A DNA stretch of 64,000 bases. It comes from Glycine soja. Its lineage: Eukaryota > Streptophyta > Magnoliopsida > Fabales > Fabaceae. The position numbers and the translations under genes are program-made. The first letter of the stretch is position 1. Every line of letters starts with the position of its first letter. The DNA is taken from positions 5,962,001-6,026,000 of the forward strand of contig NC_041021.1 in the NCBI RefSeq assembly GCF_004193775.1. The letters run 5' to 3'. Below the pieces are notes generated by a model. It was not told the DNA's origin, did no database searches, and saw only the letters and a list, made by a program, of their open reading frames with translations. Shown here in pieces: positions 1-12,353 of the stretch.

Positions 1-1110
1 TAAAAGAGAAAGATATAGAAGGAGGAGTAATAATGTGATAAATTATTGATCAATACTGTAACAGAAAGGAAAGATAACAAGAAAAAAAAAAGAAATATTA
101 AACGAGTATTTAGATTGAATGGGTGTTTATACTTACGAATCATTGGATGGTAGAAATTATAGTTTCCATGTCTATGAATTTGTCTGATACCTTTTTCTTC
201 TTTTTTTTAGTTAATTTAAGTTACTTTCATGTGTTTTATGCCTTTGGGAGAATTGTGAGTTTGTGGAAAATCAAAGGTCTGGTTGTTTATTGTTTTTTAT
301 TTTTGGTCCATGGTGGTTTTCAGAATTCTCGCTGAGTGCTTGGAGGTGTAGGTGGTTAAAGTTATAGTTTCTGTGTGAGGATGTTAACGGAAGTTTCAAG
401 TTTCAACTTGTTTTGCCATTGGACATGTTCTGTCTGTGTTGCCAATTTTAGTTTGTCTATGGGTAGTTATGGAATTCCACAGCATACAATTGCGCTGTGA
501 TTGTTTCTTTCTTCTGCTGTTGTCTCAGGTAGGGTTCAATTAAATGACTCTGTTGCTGAACATGAAAAGAAACGAAGGAGAACAAACTAAGTCACATGTG
601 TTTTGACGAAATGGCCTATGGATGACTTGACTAAAACATGCACAATTCAAGTTGCTTTCATTATTCTGTTGTGTACAGTCCATGAATTTTCTCCTCTTTT
701 TTGTTCTATTTGCGAATCCTTACACCATTTCCGTTTAAAAGTGTCATGCATTTCATTAAATCTTTATTTATTATAACTTTTTTTAGTTCTTTTATTAATA
801 TATACCATATTTATTATGGATTCAGATTTTTTTTTCATTAAAACCACAAGACACATTTATTGTATTAATAACTCTGTTCAAATAAATTGACTTAAATAAT
901 ATAAATTTATGACAATTTATGATACGACACCTTTCTTACCAGTGATTTGAAAGTTCTCACACATATCTTGCATCTCATGTATCTAGTATATATCTTCTAG
1001 CTCATGGTTTAAATAATCTATCTTATTAGATAGTTTTTAACTATCGCGGTGGTTTATCCAAATATGGTGTACCCTAATTAAATTAAAAACTCAAATTTAG
1101 TACGTGTGTG
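1..1110. repeat. 3' flank of an AHL unit outside the window
   Basis: Long stretches match 26284-27335 with scattered substitutions and small indels, including the opening run of AAAAGAGAAAGAT and the distinctive GGTGTTTATACTTA block. At 26 kb this sequence lies just downstream of a decayed AHL gene, so a further AHL copy probably ends just left of the window. No coding region is supported here; a 70-codon open frame at 123-335 looks like chance. Confidence 0.75.
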
Positions 1111-2739
1111 TAATTAACCTACTCTTTTTTATTAGACCCTGTAAATACATTTTTATTAGGTTTTTTAATTTTAAAAGTAATTTATGATCTATGCTTTACA
1201 TTTTAATGTTATATGTCTTGAAATGATTTCTCAAGTGCGGAACAGTACCACTATACTCCCCAAGGAATGCATTGATTCTTTACCAAATGGATGGGAGGAA
1301 TATGCATGGTGTAGAATCAATAAAGGAATACGGCTGTAAGTAAATGTGCAGCTCAATTTTACTGAACAAACTAAGTAATTATGCAATAATGGTATCCTAT
1401 GAGAATGACAGACAAACTAGATTGCATTTTAATTCATTTATTAGAAAAGAATTATAATAGTATGTTTAATATAGCCGGTTATAAACTTCAAGAAAGATTT
1501 TCAAAAACTTAAAAAGATTTTAAGTTTTTCTTTATCCAAAAAATGCAATAGGGAGCTTCGTGTCAAAAATAGGCATATGATGTTACTTGAATTAGGATAC
1601 TTGGTCAGTTTGTCACTCCTAAGACATTTTTATTTGGCTTGCGTTAAAGGAGAAAGATTTCAAAGAACCTTGGGAAGGTTTCAATGGAGAGGTATGAAAA
1701 AAATATCCCCTACAACTAGAATTTTGTTGCTCTAATGTATAGTACAAATGTGCTCTTCTGTGATAAAAATGAAGTTTTAATTATATCTTTGAATTCTTCT
1801 TTGGGGCCTTAGTTGTCTGGAGATACACCTTAATACATGTTTTTTATTGGCTAGATCGAGCAGAAATCAATCACTCCAAAATTTCTTACACACTATCTGA
1901 TAATTTAGTCGACTTGTTTTTTCATTAGTTTCTATTTTTATCAGAAATTTTATTCCTCGTCTTTAATTAGTTATTTTCAGAAAACCACCTGTGCTAATAT
2001 GGAAGACTGTGTAAATGCTTACAAGTCTTAAAGCTTATGGTGTCCCTCTATAGTAAATAACTTTTTCATAATGAATTACTAATTTCACTAAATGTTATAT
2101 AATATCTGACAAAGTCAAACCTAGTCTTCTTAAAAGTTACACTAACACTTCTTTTACACTAACAACCTTTGTGTATAGGTACGCTCCAATACGTGTCTAA
2201 AAATTTGATTGCACTGAGCTCAGCTATCCAGGACTAGCTTACTTCATGTAGTTTCTTTGAACCCCTTATGTATGCTTGAGTAATGATAATAGATTTGACA
2301 TATTCAAACTTTAGTTGCTTCATTTGATATTATTGACAGTAAATGGGAAATTGCAGTTTATAGGTAAGTGCTTTTCTTGATTGTAGTATCCATGTAATGC
2401 AACTATGATAGTTATTTGAAGCAATAAACACTTTTGAGACCAAAATTTATTTTAAACACAGACGATATGTTGCTCTGAATTTCGGATTATAGACTTCCAA
2501 AGTATTCATGCTCTTAAGGATATATTATTTTTATTATTACTAATATGGACGTAATAAATGGTTTAAAAATCTTGTTTTCATAACCCTTACTCAACACCTG
2601 AGACTGTTTCTTTCAACATTCATGTTGGTCATATCCCCTCTGAGCATGATCTTGTCAAACATGGTAAGTTCTGTATAAGCAACTTTTCTTACTAGATTCT
2701 ACTATCCTAGAGCATGACATTTATGAAGAATGGTCCAAG
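1111..2739. other. intergenic DNA, no gene seen
   Basis: AT-rich sequence with no ORF of convincing length, no recognisable protein similarity and no clear repeat boundary. It ends at the TGT target duplication of the large CACTA element. Confidence 0.5.
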
Positions 2740-2742
2740 TGT

Positions 2743-2930
2743 CACTACTACAAAAACATGAATTAACATCGTCAAATCTACATCGGTTATTAAAAAACTG
2801 ATGTAGTAAATATCACGGTGGTATTTTTGAAATTTATAGGAACTTTTTGACAAGTTAACGATGGTTATTATAAAACAGCCTTTGTTCTTTAAGTGGACCA
2901 CGACGGTTTTCATTGGCACCGTCTTTGAAT
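2743..2930. repeat. Left subterminal repeat of outer CACTA
   Basis: After the terminal CACTACTACAAAAA come short motifs in both orientations: ACATCGGTTATT with CTGATGTAG, and GACGGTTTTCATT with ACCGTCTTTGAA. Such arrays are where CACTA transposases bind. Both motif families seen at other CACTA ends in the window (ACATCGG and GACGG types) occur in this one end. Confidence 0.6.
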
Positions 2931-3265
2931 TGCAAATATTTTAAATGATTTTTTTTTTACTTTGTAAGCTCATTGGTATATAAGTACTTTACGTGCGTCT
3001 GTCTAAATTCTCTTGATAGAGTAAACCCTCTTTCACTCCTAACGCAATCGCAAGCTTCATCATGACCTCCTTCACTCCGCCGTGAGGGTCGAACTGTGCC
3101 GCAAGCTCAGTTGTCGTCGTCGGTCCTCCACTGTGGCGTGTTTTGCACCTGGCAGTGACTGCACTGCCACTGAATCTGGACTCCAACGGGCTGGACTTGG
3201 GCCTCGACCCGCTTCTTCTGCTTCTTCGCGGGCGGCGAAGACGGGAGCGAGAGCAATGTGCTGCC

Positions 3266-6200
3266 TGTAACATCCCAATTTTCGTAAACTAGATTAAAAA
3301 GGATTGTTATTTATAAATAAATAAAGTTTAAAAAAATGATGAGATTTTATAAATAAATAAATAAGGAGATATAATTATTAATTAAAATAATGATTTGAAA
3401 GAAAATAAAAAGAGTATTTTATTTATTTATTTGATAGAGAATAAAATAAAATTTGTTTTTATAAAATAATAAATAATAAATAAATAAATAGAGTAAATAA
3501 TAGGTCGTAAATGTCCCTAACTATAAATAGCAACATGCTAGGTCAATTTTCAGACTGACTCCTCAGCCTCCTCTGCCTCACAATAATTTCGTTTCTTCTC
3601 TCTTCTCCCAAAACCCTCTCTTTTTCCCGCAGGCCACCTAACCTATCTCAGAAAAACAACGATCTTGGACTCGTTCACCGTTGGATCGTCGTGAAATTTG
3701 AGAACTAGGTTTGCAGCCCAATTCTGAGAATTCTCACCGTTGGGAATTTTGATATCATCTTTGAAATGAGAGAAATACCTTTCGCATTGTAGCCTTTTCC
3801 TTTCCCGCAGAAACCCAAAACAGTTTCAGTAAAATTGCGATCCCAGTTTCGTTAACCATTGGATTTTCATGAAATTTGGTTATGTTTTTCTAAATTCAAT
3901 TTTGCACACTTCCACCGTTGGAATTTGCGAGATAATATTCCTGTTGGGAGAAAAAGGAATCGCATGAAGACAGTACAAGTGGAGGTTTCAATCTCTTCTC
4001 CGTCTCTCTGACGTTTGGGAATTCTATCGGAACAATCGGAGGAATAACTGAAGGAATCTCAGGGAACCGTTAGAGATGCGGCTATCACTGTCGGAAGACA
4101 CGTGAGTCCGCTTAAAGGTAAGGGATGAGTTATTTACAATTGAGAATTTGTGAAAACATGTGTAGGGATCCTTATAGATATCAATTGGAATGGATTTTGG
4201 GGTGTTTTTGCAATTTTCATTTTATCCTTATAATTATTATAGTGAATTATATATGTTTGACAGACCAATTTTTGTGAAATTGATATGCTATTGTGTTGAG
4301 CGTGAACCCTATAAATTGAGTACTTTTTCTAATTAATATGAATTGATGAAATAAAGTAAGGAGAAATTTAGAGAGAGATATTGATTTTGTATTTTCTCTT
4401 TTTCTTGTTGTTTAGGTTTTTATATATAAATTAAAAAATAAATATCATAATTGAAACTGACCAAAGTGTTCATATAATTATTTAGAATTTGTGCATTGAA
4501 AGCTTACTTTGAAATTTGTGATTCAATATGATGTATGCTAGTTTATAGATATAGAGGTAGCTATTTATATTAATAATTTATGTAAATAATATTGTAGAGT
4601 GTTATAGTATGATTCCAAAAATTATTAAGTGTTGGAGTTTGAGAATATTATGGTTAAGTTTCATGAACATGTGTATGTTGTACCTTATGAATACCATTGG
4701 GAATGTTATGAGATGGTTGAAGTGATGTTATGAGATGTTAAAGTGTGGACATGATATTCGATTGTGAATAAGTGGATGTGTTAACACTTGATGTTACATT
4801 AATTATATCGTGAGCTATGAATTATACAATAACCCGACCAGTGTTTATGCGCAGTGTTAAAGAGAAAGTGTAAGTTCCTAGTTAGGAACCAGTGTTAAAT
4901 TGTAGCGCAATTGTGTTAAACATGTTTGAAACATGAGTGTGAGGTCGCGGTATTGTATAATTCATGAGCAGTGCTTATAAATGAAATATGTGATGAATTG
5001 TGGAATGAAATGTTGCCTTGAGATTATAATATTGTTATTGAGATTGAGTAAAAGTGTAAAGTAGAACAGATGTTGAATTGTGATATACGTGAAAACATGT
5101 GATGGTGGATTGTGACATTATGAGATGTGAAATTGTGAATGAGTTTTGGTTGTGAATAAGTGTGTGATTAACTCTTGATGTGACATTATTTGTGTTGTAA
5201 GCTATGAATTGTACAATAACCCGACCAGTGTTATCTTGAGAAAAGTGTAAATGCGCAGTGTTAAAGAGAAAGTGTAGGTTTCCTATTTAGGAACCAATGT
5301 TAAAGAGAAAGTGTAGGTTCCTATTTAGGAACCAGTGTTAAATTGTAGCACAATATGTTGTACGTGCTTAAGACACGAGTGTGAGGTCGTGAGTATTGTA
5401 TAATTCACTAGCAGTGTCTGTGTGCTAAAATGATTTTAGGGGTTGGACCTGAATCAGGAGGGAGAGGCCCTGACGGACTCTTTGAAGTGTAGGCCTTGGG
5501 GGTCACCAGGTTTGAGTGCTCCTTTAAGCCTATGCTGATCCCATATGGTTGGAGCATTCTTGCAAAACATCGTGACCCTGACTGGTCTCCCTATGATCTT
5601 ACTTAGTGAGAGTGACCTGACAAACCCATTGTGTGGTGTGTCTTGTTATGTACTTTTGAGCGCCCCAGGGTGGTTTTTCACTGACATGGTACCACATTGC
5701 ATATAGGCTTGAGTCTTAGCATAACTGTCTCATGCGCTTGCTAATTGTTTATTATGAAATTGATGTGTTATTATGTTTTGATCAGAACATGTGATTTTTG
5801 TGTAATGTGATTGATGATTGAAAAGTGTGATTGATGGATGAAAAGAGAACTTTGAATGACAAAGTGGTGGAATTACGTGAATTACGTGTAAGTAAATTTT
5901 ATTTGGTTTTATATGATATGTATATCTAGTTGTCTTGTTTCTCTATTAGTTAGGAATGTGATAACTCACTCCCCGTGTGTTGTTTGTATTTGGATCCTGT
6001 GATGATCTTGAACTTTGTGTTCGGGGGAGCAGACGACTAGGTGAATTGATTTAAGGAACCTTGTGCTGAAGGACGTCCAGACACAACGCTATGATAGGAT
6101 GTGGCATTGGGGTATAGGGTTTTATATTAATTGTATGAAGTCTTAGACGGTCTTGCTTAAACCGAGACAACTTTATTATTTATTTGGACAAGTTTGAATA

Positions 6201-6338
6201 TGATGTAGAAGAAAGTGAATGTGAGCCTTTTATCCCTTTGAAAGACTTGTATTTACAAATGTAAAAAAAATATTATTAATTAATATTTGGATTTTTATTC
6301 CTTTGTCAGTATATATGTGAGGGGTAGAGGGTGTCACA
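3266..6338. mobile_element. Solo LTR, 3.07 kb, inserted in the GATA fragment
   Basis: The element begins TGTAACATCCC at 3266 and ends GGGTGTCACA at 6338, the TG...CA form of an LTR. It is flanked by a perfect 5-bp duplication, CTGCC (3261-3265 and 6339-6343). There is no gag, pol, PBS or second LTR inside, so it is best read as a solo LTR left by recombination between LTRs. The length and the TGTAACA...TGTCACA ends suggest a Ty3/gypsy family with long LTRs (Tekay-like), which is an inference. It contains an internal duplicated block near 4.8-5.4 kb. Confidence 0.8.
4800..5420. repeat. Duplicated block inside the solo LTR
   Basis: A block containing GTACAATAACCCGACCAGTG, CGCAGTGTTAAAGAGAAAGTG, a TTCCTATTTAGGAA palindrome and GAGTGTGAGGTCG occurs at about 4806-4980 and again, diverged, at 5196-5415. 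Within the second copy the palindrome unit is itself duplicated (about 5260-5345). Confidence 0.7.
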
Positions 6339-7199
6339 CTGCCCAATGACCACTCGCGAGTGTTGGGCTTCCTTATTCCGTATGGTTCTCACCTTGCTCG
6401 TTATTTTCATTTTCCACGGAAAACGAGGCATTTTCTTCACTGAGGGTTCCGATTCAACAAACCGGTTCACTTCCTCTAAACGAACCGGGTATAAAAGTGA
6501 TAGCTCCGGGAGTGAATCATCATTTTCCCTCTTGGTGATTACTTCAATTCACTACTTTCATATATGAACAACTGTTCTTGCATCTTGGGTCTTTCATTGG
6601 CCTGATTTGCCTCTGCATGAGTAGGATATCCCTGATGGTGACTGGTTTTGTCCATGTTGTTGTTGTTGCAGGATTTGTAGACAAACACTACTGCAATAAA
6701 GCGTTTTAATGACACACTACCTACCACGGTTGAGAAGAAAACGTTGTTGAAAAATATACAGTGACATTATAGTAATTTTGACAAAATATAAAAATACGGT
6801 GCATTTAACAGACCGCCTTTAATAGTAACTCTAAGAAGTACTAGGACGGGTCCCGCGTTGCCCATAGTAGTTGTATTTGTAATACAAAGACGTCTTTTTA
6901 TTTTGACCGTCTTTGAATAAGTTATTGTCTTCCCTTTAAGATCCAACTCCTCAGCTAGATTATTTCTCTCTCTAAAATCACAAATTACAAAATCCCTTCC
7001 ATTCTCTCTCTACCGCGCCTCCTGTCCTCCCCATCTCCAACCCCTAAACCACCGCGAGAACCTCATGTGTAGGTGGCGGCGCCATCGAGACTCCGACGAA
7101 CAATGCCGATGCCATCGAGACTCCGACGAACAATGCCACCGCGAGAACATTCTCTCTCTACCGCGCCTCCTGTCCTCCCGTGATCATCACCCTCCACGG

Positions 7200-7432
7200 T
7201 TCTCCCTTGGACCCTCTTTAGGGCCCCAACAATGCCGCCGCCAAGCGACGCACCACCTCTGCGAAGCGCGTGTTCTTCGTGTCCGCCACGGTGGCGCCAA
7301 AGGTGTCCCCGCGCAGCGGCAGAAGGACCCAAAGAAGCGCGTGATTATCACGGGATGGGGCTCGCATTAGTGTTCGGGAACGACATGGAGGGCTACTATG
7401 AGAAGCTTCTCGGCGGCGAGAGCGGCATCACC
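7200..7432 (+). pseudogene. Captured KAS I (beta-ketoacyl-ACP synthase I) first-exon fragment
   Basis: This GC-rich piece encodes the plastid transit region and the N-terminus of a plant KAS I, the condensing enzyme of plastid fatty-acid elongation. One frame reads RRTTSAKRV followed by VSATVAPKV (transit end). Another reads QKDPKKRVIITG, and after a 1-base shift near 7354 it continues as MGLALVFGNDMEGYYEKLLG and ESGIT. The family signature here is DPKKRVVITGMGLVSVFG. The catalytic Cys-His-His region is absent. The preceding 7000-7180 is also GC-rich and contains a duplicated 24-base block (CATCGAGACTCCGACGAACA...). Broken and not expressible as an enzyme. Confidence 0.75.
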
Positions 7433-8448
7433 GCTCCTGCGGTAGGTGCGGGCCACCAAGGTCTCAGATCTATTCTCTCTTCCCACATTTCCTTCTTATT
7501 TTGTTAGTTTACATTTCCGTGAGACAATCCTTTTTGAGGCACCGTGAGAGCGTGGGTTTGGTTGACTAACTTTCGTAATTGCTTGATTCATTGTAAACCT
7601 TGTTTTATTTCTTCAGTTTTGAGGCCATTGACTAATGACTACCTTCAGTAGCATAACTTGTTCCTCCTTCATCAAATGTTAAAACCTTTTTTTATTTCTT
7701 CTGTTTTGTCATATTCTTATATTCTTTCTATGGGACAAGATATTAGCATAGGGATAGTACAATACTTGAATCAATGTATAGTTAGTGTATATGGTTTTGT
7801 TTTCCTCTATTATGTATTATTCGCAAAACTTTTAGATTCATCTTTATTGGGAGGAAATATATATATGTATACACATAGTGACAATTTTGTCTTCTCATGT
7901 TCAACTTCTAGTTTTGTCTGTACAATCAAGTTTTACATAAACATAGTCTTCATTAATATATTACCTTTTGTGCCTTTCGAACTTGTATGGTTTCACAATA
8001 TGATATGTGGTATGAAATTTACCATTCACCAATTTGAACGAAACTATTTTGTTGCAATTTTATGAGACAATGATCTTTCCTCCATGACTGGTTACCCAAA
8101 ACTTGATTTTGTCAAGTTTGAATTCGTAACTTTCGTGCAGTAGTTTTTTTCTTTAAGCATGGCTCTTTAACAATTAATATTTTTATAAGTTCATTTAACT
8201 TTTAATTTGGAAAATAAGTGTATATGTTTCAGTCATGATATCTAAAAAATAAATTATTTTTGTTGTAACTAACACGTGTTCAATTATTTATGGCATAACT
8301 TTTGCAATTTATTGTTGTGTTTAATTCTGTTCTTCATTTTCTAAGCAAGCAAAAACAAATATAGTTTCTTTTTAATCTGTGTTTCTTTTGCTTCATAGTG
8401 ATTTAAACTCTTTTAATTATGAAATCTTTCTTACATAATTCCTATTAG

Positions 8449-8529
8449 GAAATCATGATTATCCCAATTGGAGCAAGCAAATTTGAGGAAGCATTGCGAA
8501 TGGGCACCGAGACCTATCATCACTTAAAG
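8449..8529 (+). pseudogene. Captured enolase exon
   Basis: An 81-bp, 27-codon open exon lies between a TATTAG acceptor and a GTAGTT donor. It encodes [19 protein letters not shown] and TETYHHLK, matching the enolase stretch usually written EFMILPVGASSFKEAMKMG then EVYHHLK. Enolase converts 2-phosphoglycerate to phosphoenolpyruvate. Only this exon is present, but frame and splice sites are intact, so it could be spliced into a chimeric transcript. Its neighbours are KAS I and LRR pieces from unrelated genes, which argues for transposon capture. Confidence 0.8.
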
Positions 8530-9410
8530 GTAGTTTTGTTTTATGGGGTCAATTACATGGAACCATTGCACCACAAATTTCTGTAAAATTCTTCACCATT
8601 AAATGAATAACATAAAAAGGGTAAAAATTAGAAAGGAAAGAAAAACAAAAAATGTGATGAAAAGAATTTCATTTGTAATCTTACTTGCAGTTTCTTTTAG
8701 TCAACATTTTGAACTGCTGCATAGCCTGCATGTTATAATTACCATGTTTTCTTCTACATGGTAAATGCATGTTATGAATTATGATTACATCTGTTTTTTA
8801 AGATTAATAAAACCAACTAGTGTCCTATGCGCATGAATATTTTTAAATTCAGGTGAAATATAAAACTAGAATCTAAGATGTATAGATTAAAATAGAAAAA
8901 AATTAAAGTTATAAGCATGATATGAAGAATTAATTCCAAAGAATATGGGTTGTAAATGAAAAAGAAGAGAGAGTATATTAATAGGTTAAGTTAACTTTCA
9001 AGAGAATATAATATCAAATTTAATATAAAAGGGTGGTTGTGATAATTTTCTACTGCTAAGTTAACTTCCAGAGAGTTGATTGGTTTCTTCTTTTTCTAAT
9101 GCTAAGTTTCTAATAGCCCCTAACACCTTTTTATGTGATGCACCCTGCCTCATCTCATGGTGTTAAAAAATCCCCTACTAGTTTTCTAAAAGTTGGAGGT
9201 GAATTCGTCAAAAATTACAAAATTAAGGGTAACAATTACAACTAGAATGAAGCAAACATGGAAGAGGAACGAAAATTTTGATGTAGTATTTGAACAACAT
9301 TGTCGTTATGGTTGTGAAATAAGAAATTATTAAAAATTATTAACTATAGAAAAAAATTGTTAACAAGCATTTCACACTTCTTTGTATCTCACTAATTACA
9401 ATATTCACTA

Positions 9411-9743
9411 ATGAATCATACAAACTATTGCCACTGGTATGGAGTCCTTTGCAACAACCTTAATTCCCATGTTCTTCAGCTTCACCTCAACACTTCATTT
9501 TCTGCTTTCTATCATGACTATGATAGCTACTATGAATTCGATGAGGAAGCTTATAGGAGATGGAGCTTTGGTGGAGCAATAAGTCCTTGTTTGGCTGATT
9601 TAAAGCATTTGAATTACTTGGACTTGAGCGGCAATGATTTTGAAGGTATGTTAATTCCTTCTTTCCTTAGGACAATGACTTCCTTAACTCACCTCAACCT
9701 CTCTTATGCTGGATTCATGGGGAAGATTCCATCTCAGATAATT
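9411..9743 (+). pseudogene. Captured LRR receptor-like protein (RLP) N-terminal fragment
   Basis: The frame encodes the end of a plant LRR N-terminal cap (HTNYCHWYGVLCNN) and LRRs with the extracellular plant consensus: LKHLNYLDLSGNDFEG and SLTHLNLSYAGFMGKIPSQI. The insert with DEEAYRRWSFGGAISPCLAD is typical of legume EIX2-like receptor-like proteins, which bind ligands at the cell surface. There is no signal peptide, no later LRRs and no transmembrane segment; similarity stops at about 9743, though the frame stays open to 9878. The ATG at 9411 is an internal Met of the ancestral protein, not its start. Confidence 0.8.
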
Positions 9744-10665
9744 ACTTGCACACCCATACGCTTAAGAAACATAATAACCCGCCAACCATATCATATTAAT
9801 CAATCAAATAATTATAATAATGTAACATTATCGACATTATTATTCATTATCAACACTACCTTATGTAGAGAACCTTGAATTATTTCTGCTTCAATTATTT
9901 CTTTCATCTTGCTTGAAGCACTTTTTATCTAGAGAACCTTGAATTGGTTTGTGGGTAGCATTTGATGGTTGAGTTGTGAGTTGGGTAACTCCTATTCTTG
10001 TTTCAATTCATGAAAATGAGAGTAGGACCTGCACTAACTTCCTACTCATTGAATATAGCAGAATACAAAACTAATTAACATAATGCCACTAGCTATCAAG
10101 TGCTATAATTGTAGGTTTGCTGTGTTTTGAAAAGGCTTTGTAAGTAAATCAAGGTTATATAATATAACTTGGTTTGGGTGTCATTGATAACAGAGCTTTT
10201 ATATCTTAAAAGTCAACATTCTTCAACTCTATTTTTCCACTCATCTTTTCCAATTTTATGTCATTAGTGTTATCTCCAGCCTAACCAAAGAAACATGTTG
10301 ATTCATCGGTTAAAGTTTGTATCATATAATATCAATGATATGCAAGCAAAGTTTTATTTATGACTTCTAATGTGCGGATAAGATTACACATTTGAATGTC
10401 ATCGTTAGTGTTGTACGGCTTCTTTTGTTGGCTGAGAAGAAAGAGATTTTCCTCTTACATGTGATGTTGTACGGCAGCTCGTTGTGCTAATTAAATTTCA
10501 CTCTTATCTGTATTTGGTTGGTCTTGGATTGTTTAGTCAAAAATATTTTTTTTTTCATTGGTCATAAATAATATGCAACAATATATGTTTATTTGAGTTT
10601 TTTCATTTAATTTTGGGGCAATAAGCAAACTTTTGTAACATACTTCTTGCCAATGGGAATCATTC

Positions 10666-10669
<4 letters not shown>

Positions 10670-10739
<70 letters not shown>
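10670..10739. repeat. (AT)n microsatellite
   Basis: About 35 uninterrupted AT dinucleotides. Confidence 0.95.
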
Positions 10740-10742
<3 letters not shown>

Positions 10743-11007
10743 ATTATCTGCAATTGGAAAGAATTTATTTTGTACTGTTGCTTCACCTAGCTGTTTTAGT
10801 TTGACGTATATATTCTAATTTTATTACTTGGATTTTGCAGGAGAAGTTTGCTACATGAACACCAGCCCTTTTATTTAATCTTCAAATAGGCACACTATGG
10901 TATATGTTGTACTCTTATTTTTTTTGGCACATTGAGTTTTCATGCATGCCTAATTGGTTGACTATCTGACATATTTATGGTTGACAAAATAATTATTGAA
11001 ATTACAG

Positions 11008-11110
11008 TGTTGATTTAGGCCTTCAGGGATTCCTACCCAAGGATTTGCACTATAGCTTTATTTCTCAATTCAGACTAGTGTTCTACATCCGAATAAGAGA
11101 GTATTCAAAG
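11008..11110 (+). other. Exon-like block, source gene unknown
   Basis: A 103-bp block lies between ATTACAG and GTACGA and is open in one phase for 34 codons (starting [17 protein letters not shown]). Because other pieces in this element are single exons of host genes, this may be another captured exon. I do not recognise the protein. Confidence 0.35.
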
Positions 11111-12353
11111 GTACGACTTCTTTATTGAATGTTCTCCAGATATTGATCATTTTATACAATAATAGACATTGAATTAATTCTAGAATTCAAGAATAGCAGA
11201 GGTACAAAAATCAAAGGCAACACAAGGTGTTTCACAGATCCTGCTATTTTCTTTCCTTTTTTTACTCTCTCTAATTCTGTTCTTTTGGCGATATGGGTTA
11301 ACTTGCTATTTTGGTTTCTTTTTATTCCCTTAGTTTGAAGTAAGGATGGCCTCCTATGAAAGATACTTCTAGGAAACGAAAATCATGATTTGAAGTAAGG
11401 ATGACCTCCTATGAAAGATTCCCTTAGTTTTCGTGTTTATGCTCCCTAGTTTGGTTTGGTTTTAATCTTGTCCATGTCTCGAGCCTGAAACCATTGACTT
11501 GGTATTGCAATAAGCAAATCCATTAAGCCAGGTTGAGGACCGAGATTTATGCTCCCTAATGTTCTCTAGCTTTTGTTCTTTGGTGTTGAAGAAGTTAGTA
11601 TTAAGGGTTTACGTTGTCATCATCAGCCCACGCTCCCATGTCCTACTAGATAATGCTCTTCCTCAACACTCTCATTCGAGATCTTATTTATTTTTGCTCG
11701 TTGGGAACAATAAAGGAATCAAACACGGCCCTATCCCTAAGTTGGGTGTATCGGCTTGTGTTATAAAGACACTTAGATAGTGAAAGCTAGGGAGAAAAAA
11801 AAAGGTAATCAAGAGAGTGAGATTAATGTATGTTAAGGGCATAAAAGAATCACGTAGACTAAAACAAAACATAGTATGAAATATCCAAGTAGAGCCATAC
11901 TTTTTTTAACACATGTGACAAATTAAAAATTGCAAGGAATTCTAGCTAAATTGATGTGTGTATATGTCTCTTTGATGGTTTTGGTTGTCTAGTTAATGTA
12001 TCTGACTAATGGTTCTGGTTGTTGTGTTACCCATGGTAGTTTTGATCATTTGCTCCACCTTGAATTGAATTTATTGTGAACTGCTGATTGTATTTTACAC
12101 TTGTAGTTTGATCTCCTTTTTTTAATTTAACTTTGGATTATGTATGCAAAGCAAAGCAAGCTCGTTACATGTTTTTAATTTATTTTTATAGCTTTTTTAG
12201 ATGAAAGTTAGATAGTTTGTGGTTAACAAAATATCATGGGAAATTTGATGACCAATGGAGTGGTACGGCAATATTAGATGATGTCGTGATTCTTTTATAT
12301 AGAAAAGAGTGGTACAACCAATGAATTTTAATTGCAGGTTATTAAATATTTAA

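Larger units (their letters stand above)
3110..6545 (-). pseudogene. Captured GATA zinc-finger transcription factor fragment
   Basis: Minus-strand pieces at 6545-6344 and 3265-3110 read as the middle of a plant GATA factor once the solo LTR between them is ignored. The first piece encodes a stretch containing DDSLPELSLLYPVR and KKMPRFPWKMK. The second continues with a basic run (PAKKQKKRVEAQ) and the first half of the zinc finger, CSHCQVQNTPQWRT. It then breaks off before the GPLGPKTLCNACG half, so the second zinc-binding Cys pair is absent. GATA factors bind WGATAR sites; this remnant cannot form a finger. It lies opposite in orientation to the other captured pieces and abuts the IDM1-like piece near 6560-6590. 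The identification rests on recall of the family, chiefly the CX2C...TPQWR signature. Confidence 0.75.
9744..12353. other. Inner CACTA interior, no gene identified
   Basis: Mostly AT-rich. It contains an AT microsatellite and one exon-like block at 11008-11110. A 27-base phrase about a GGATG(G/A)CCTCCTATGAAAGA core is repeated at 11344 and 11400. Nothing else is recognisable. Confidence 0.5.

Noticed and set aside
7063..7507. A GC-rich coding gene at 7.0-7.5 kb
   Set aside because: Several overlapping frames are open only because of GC content; the recognisable part is a frameshifted KAS I fragment.
7658..8065. 135-codon frame between the KAS I and enolase pieces
   Set aside because: Composition is hydrophobic and AT-driven (Phe/Ile/Leu/Tyr), with no similarity and no splice or promoter context; likely chance.
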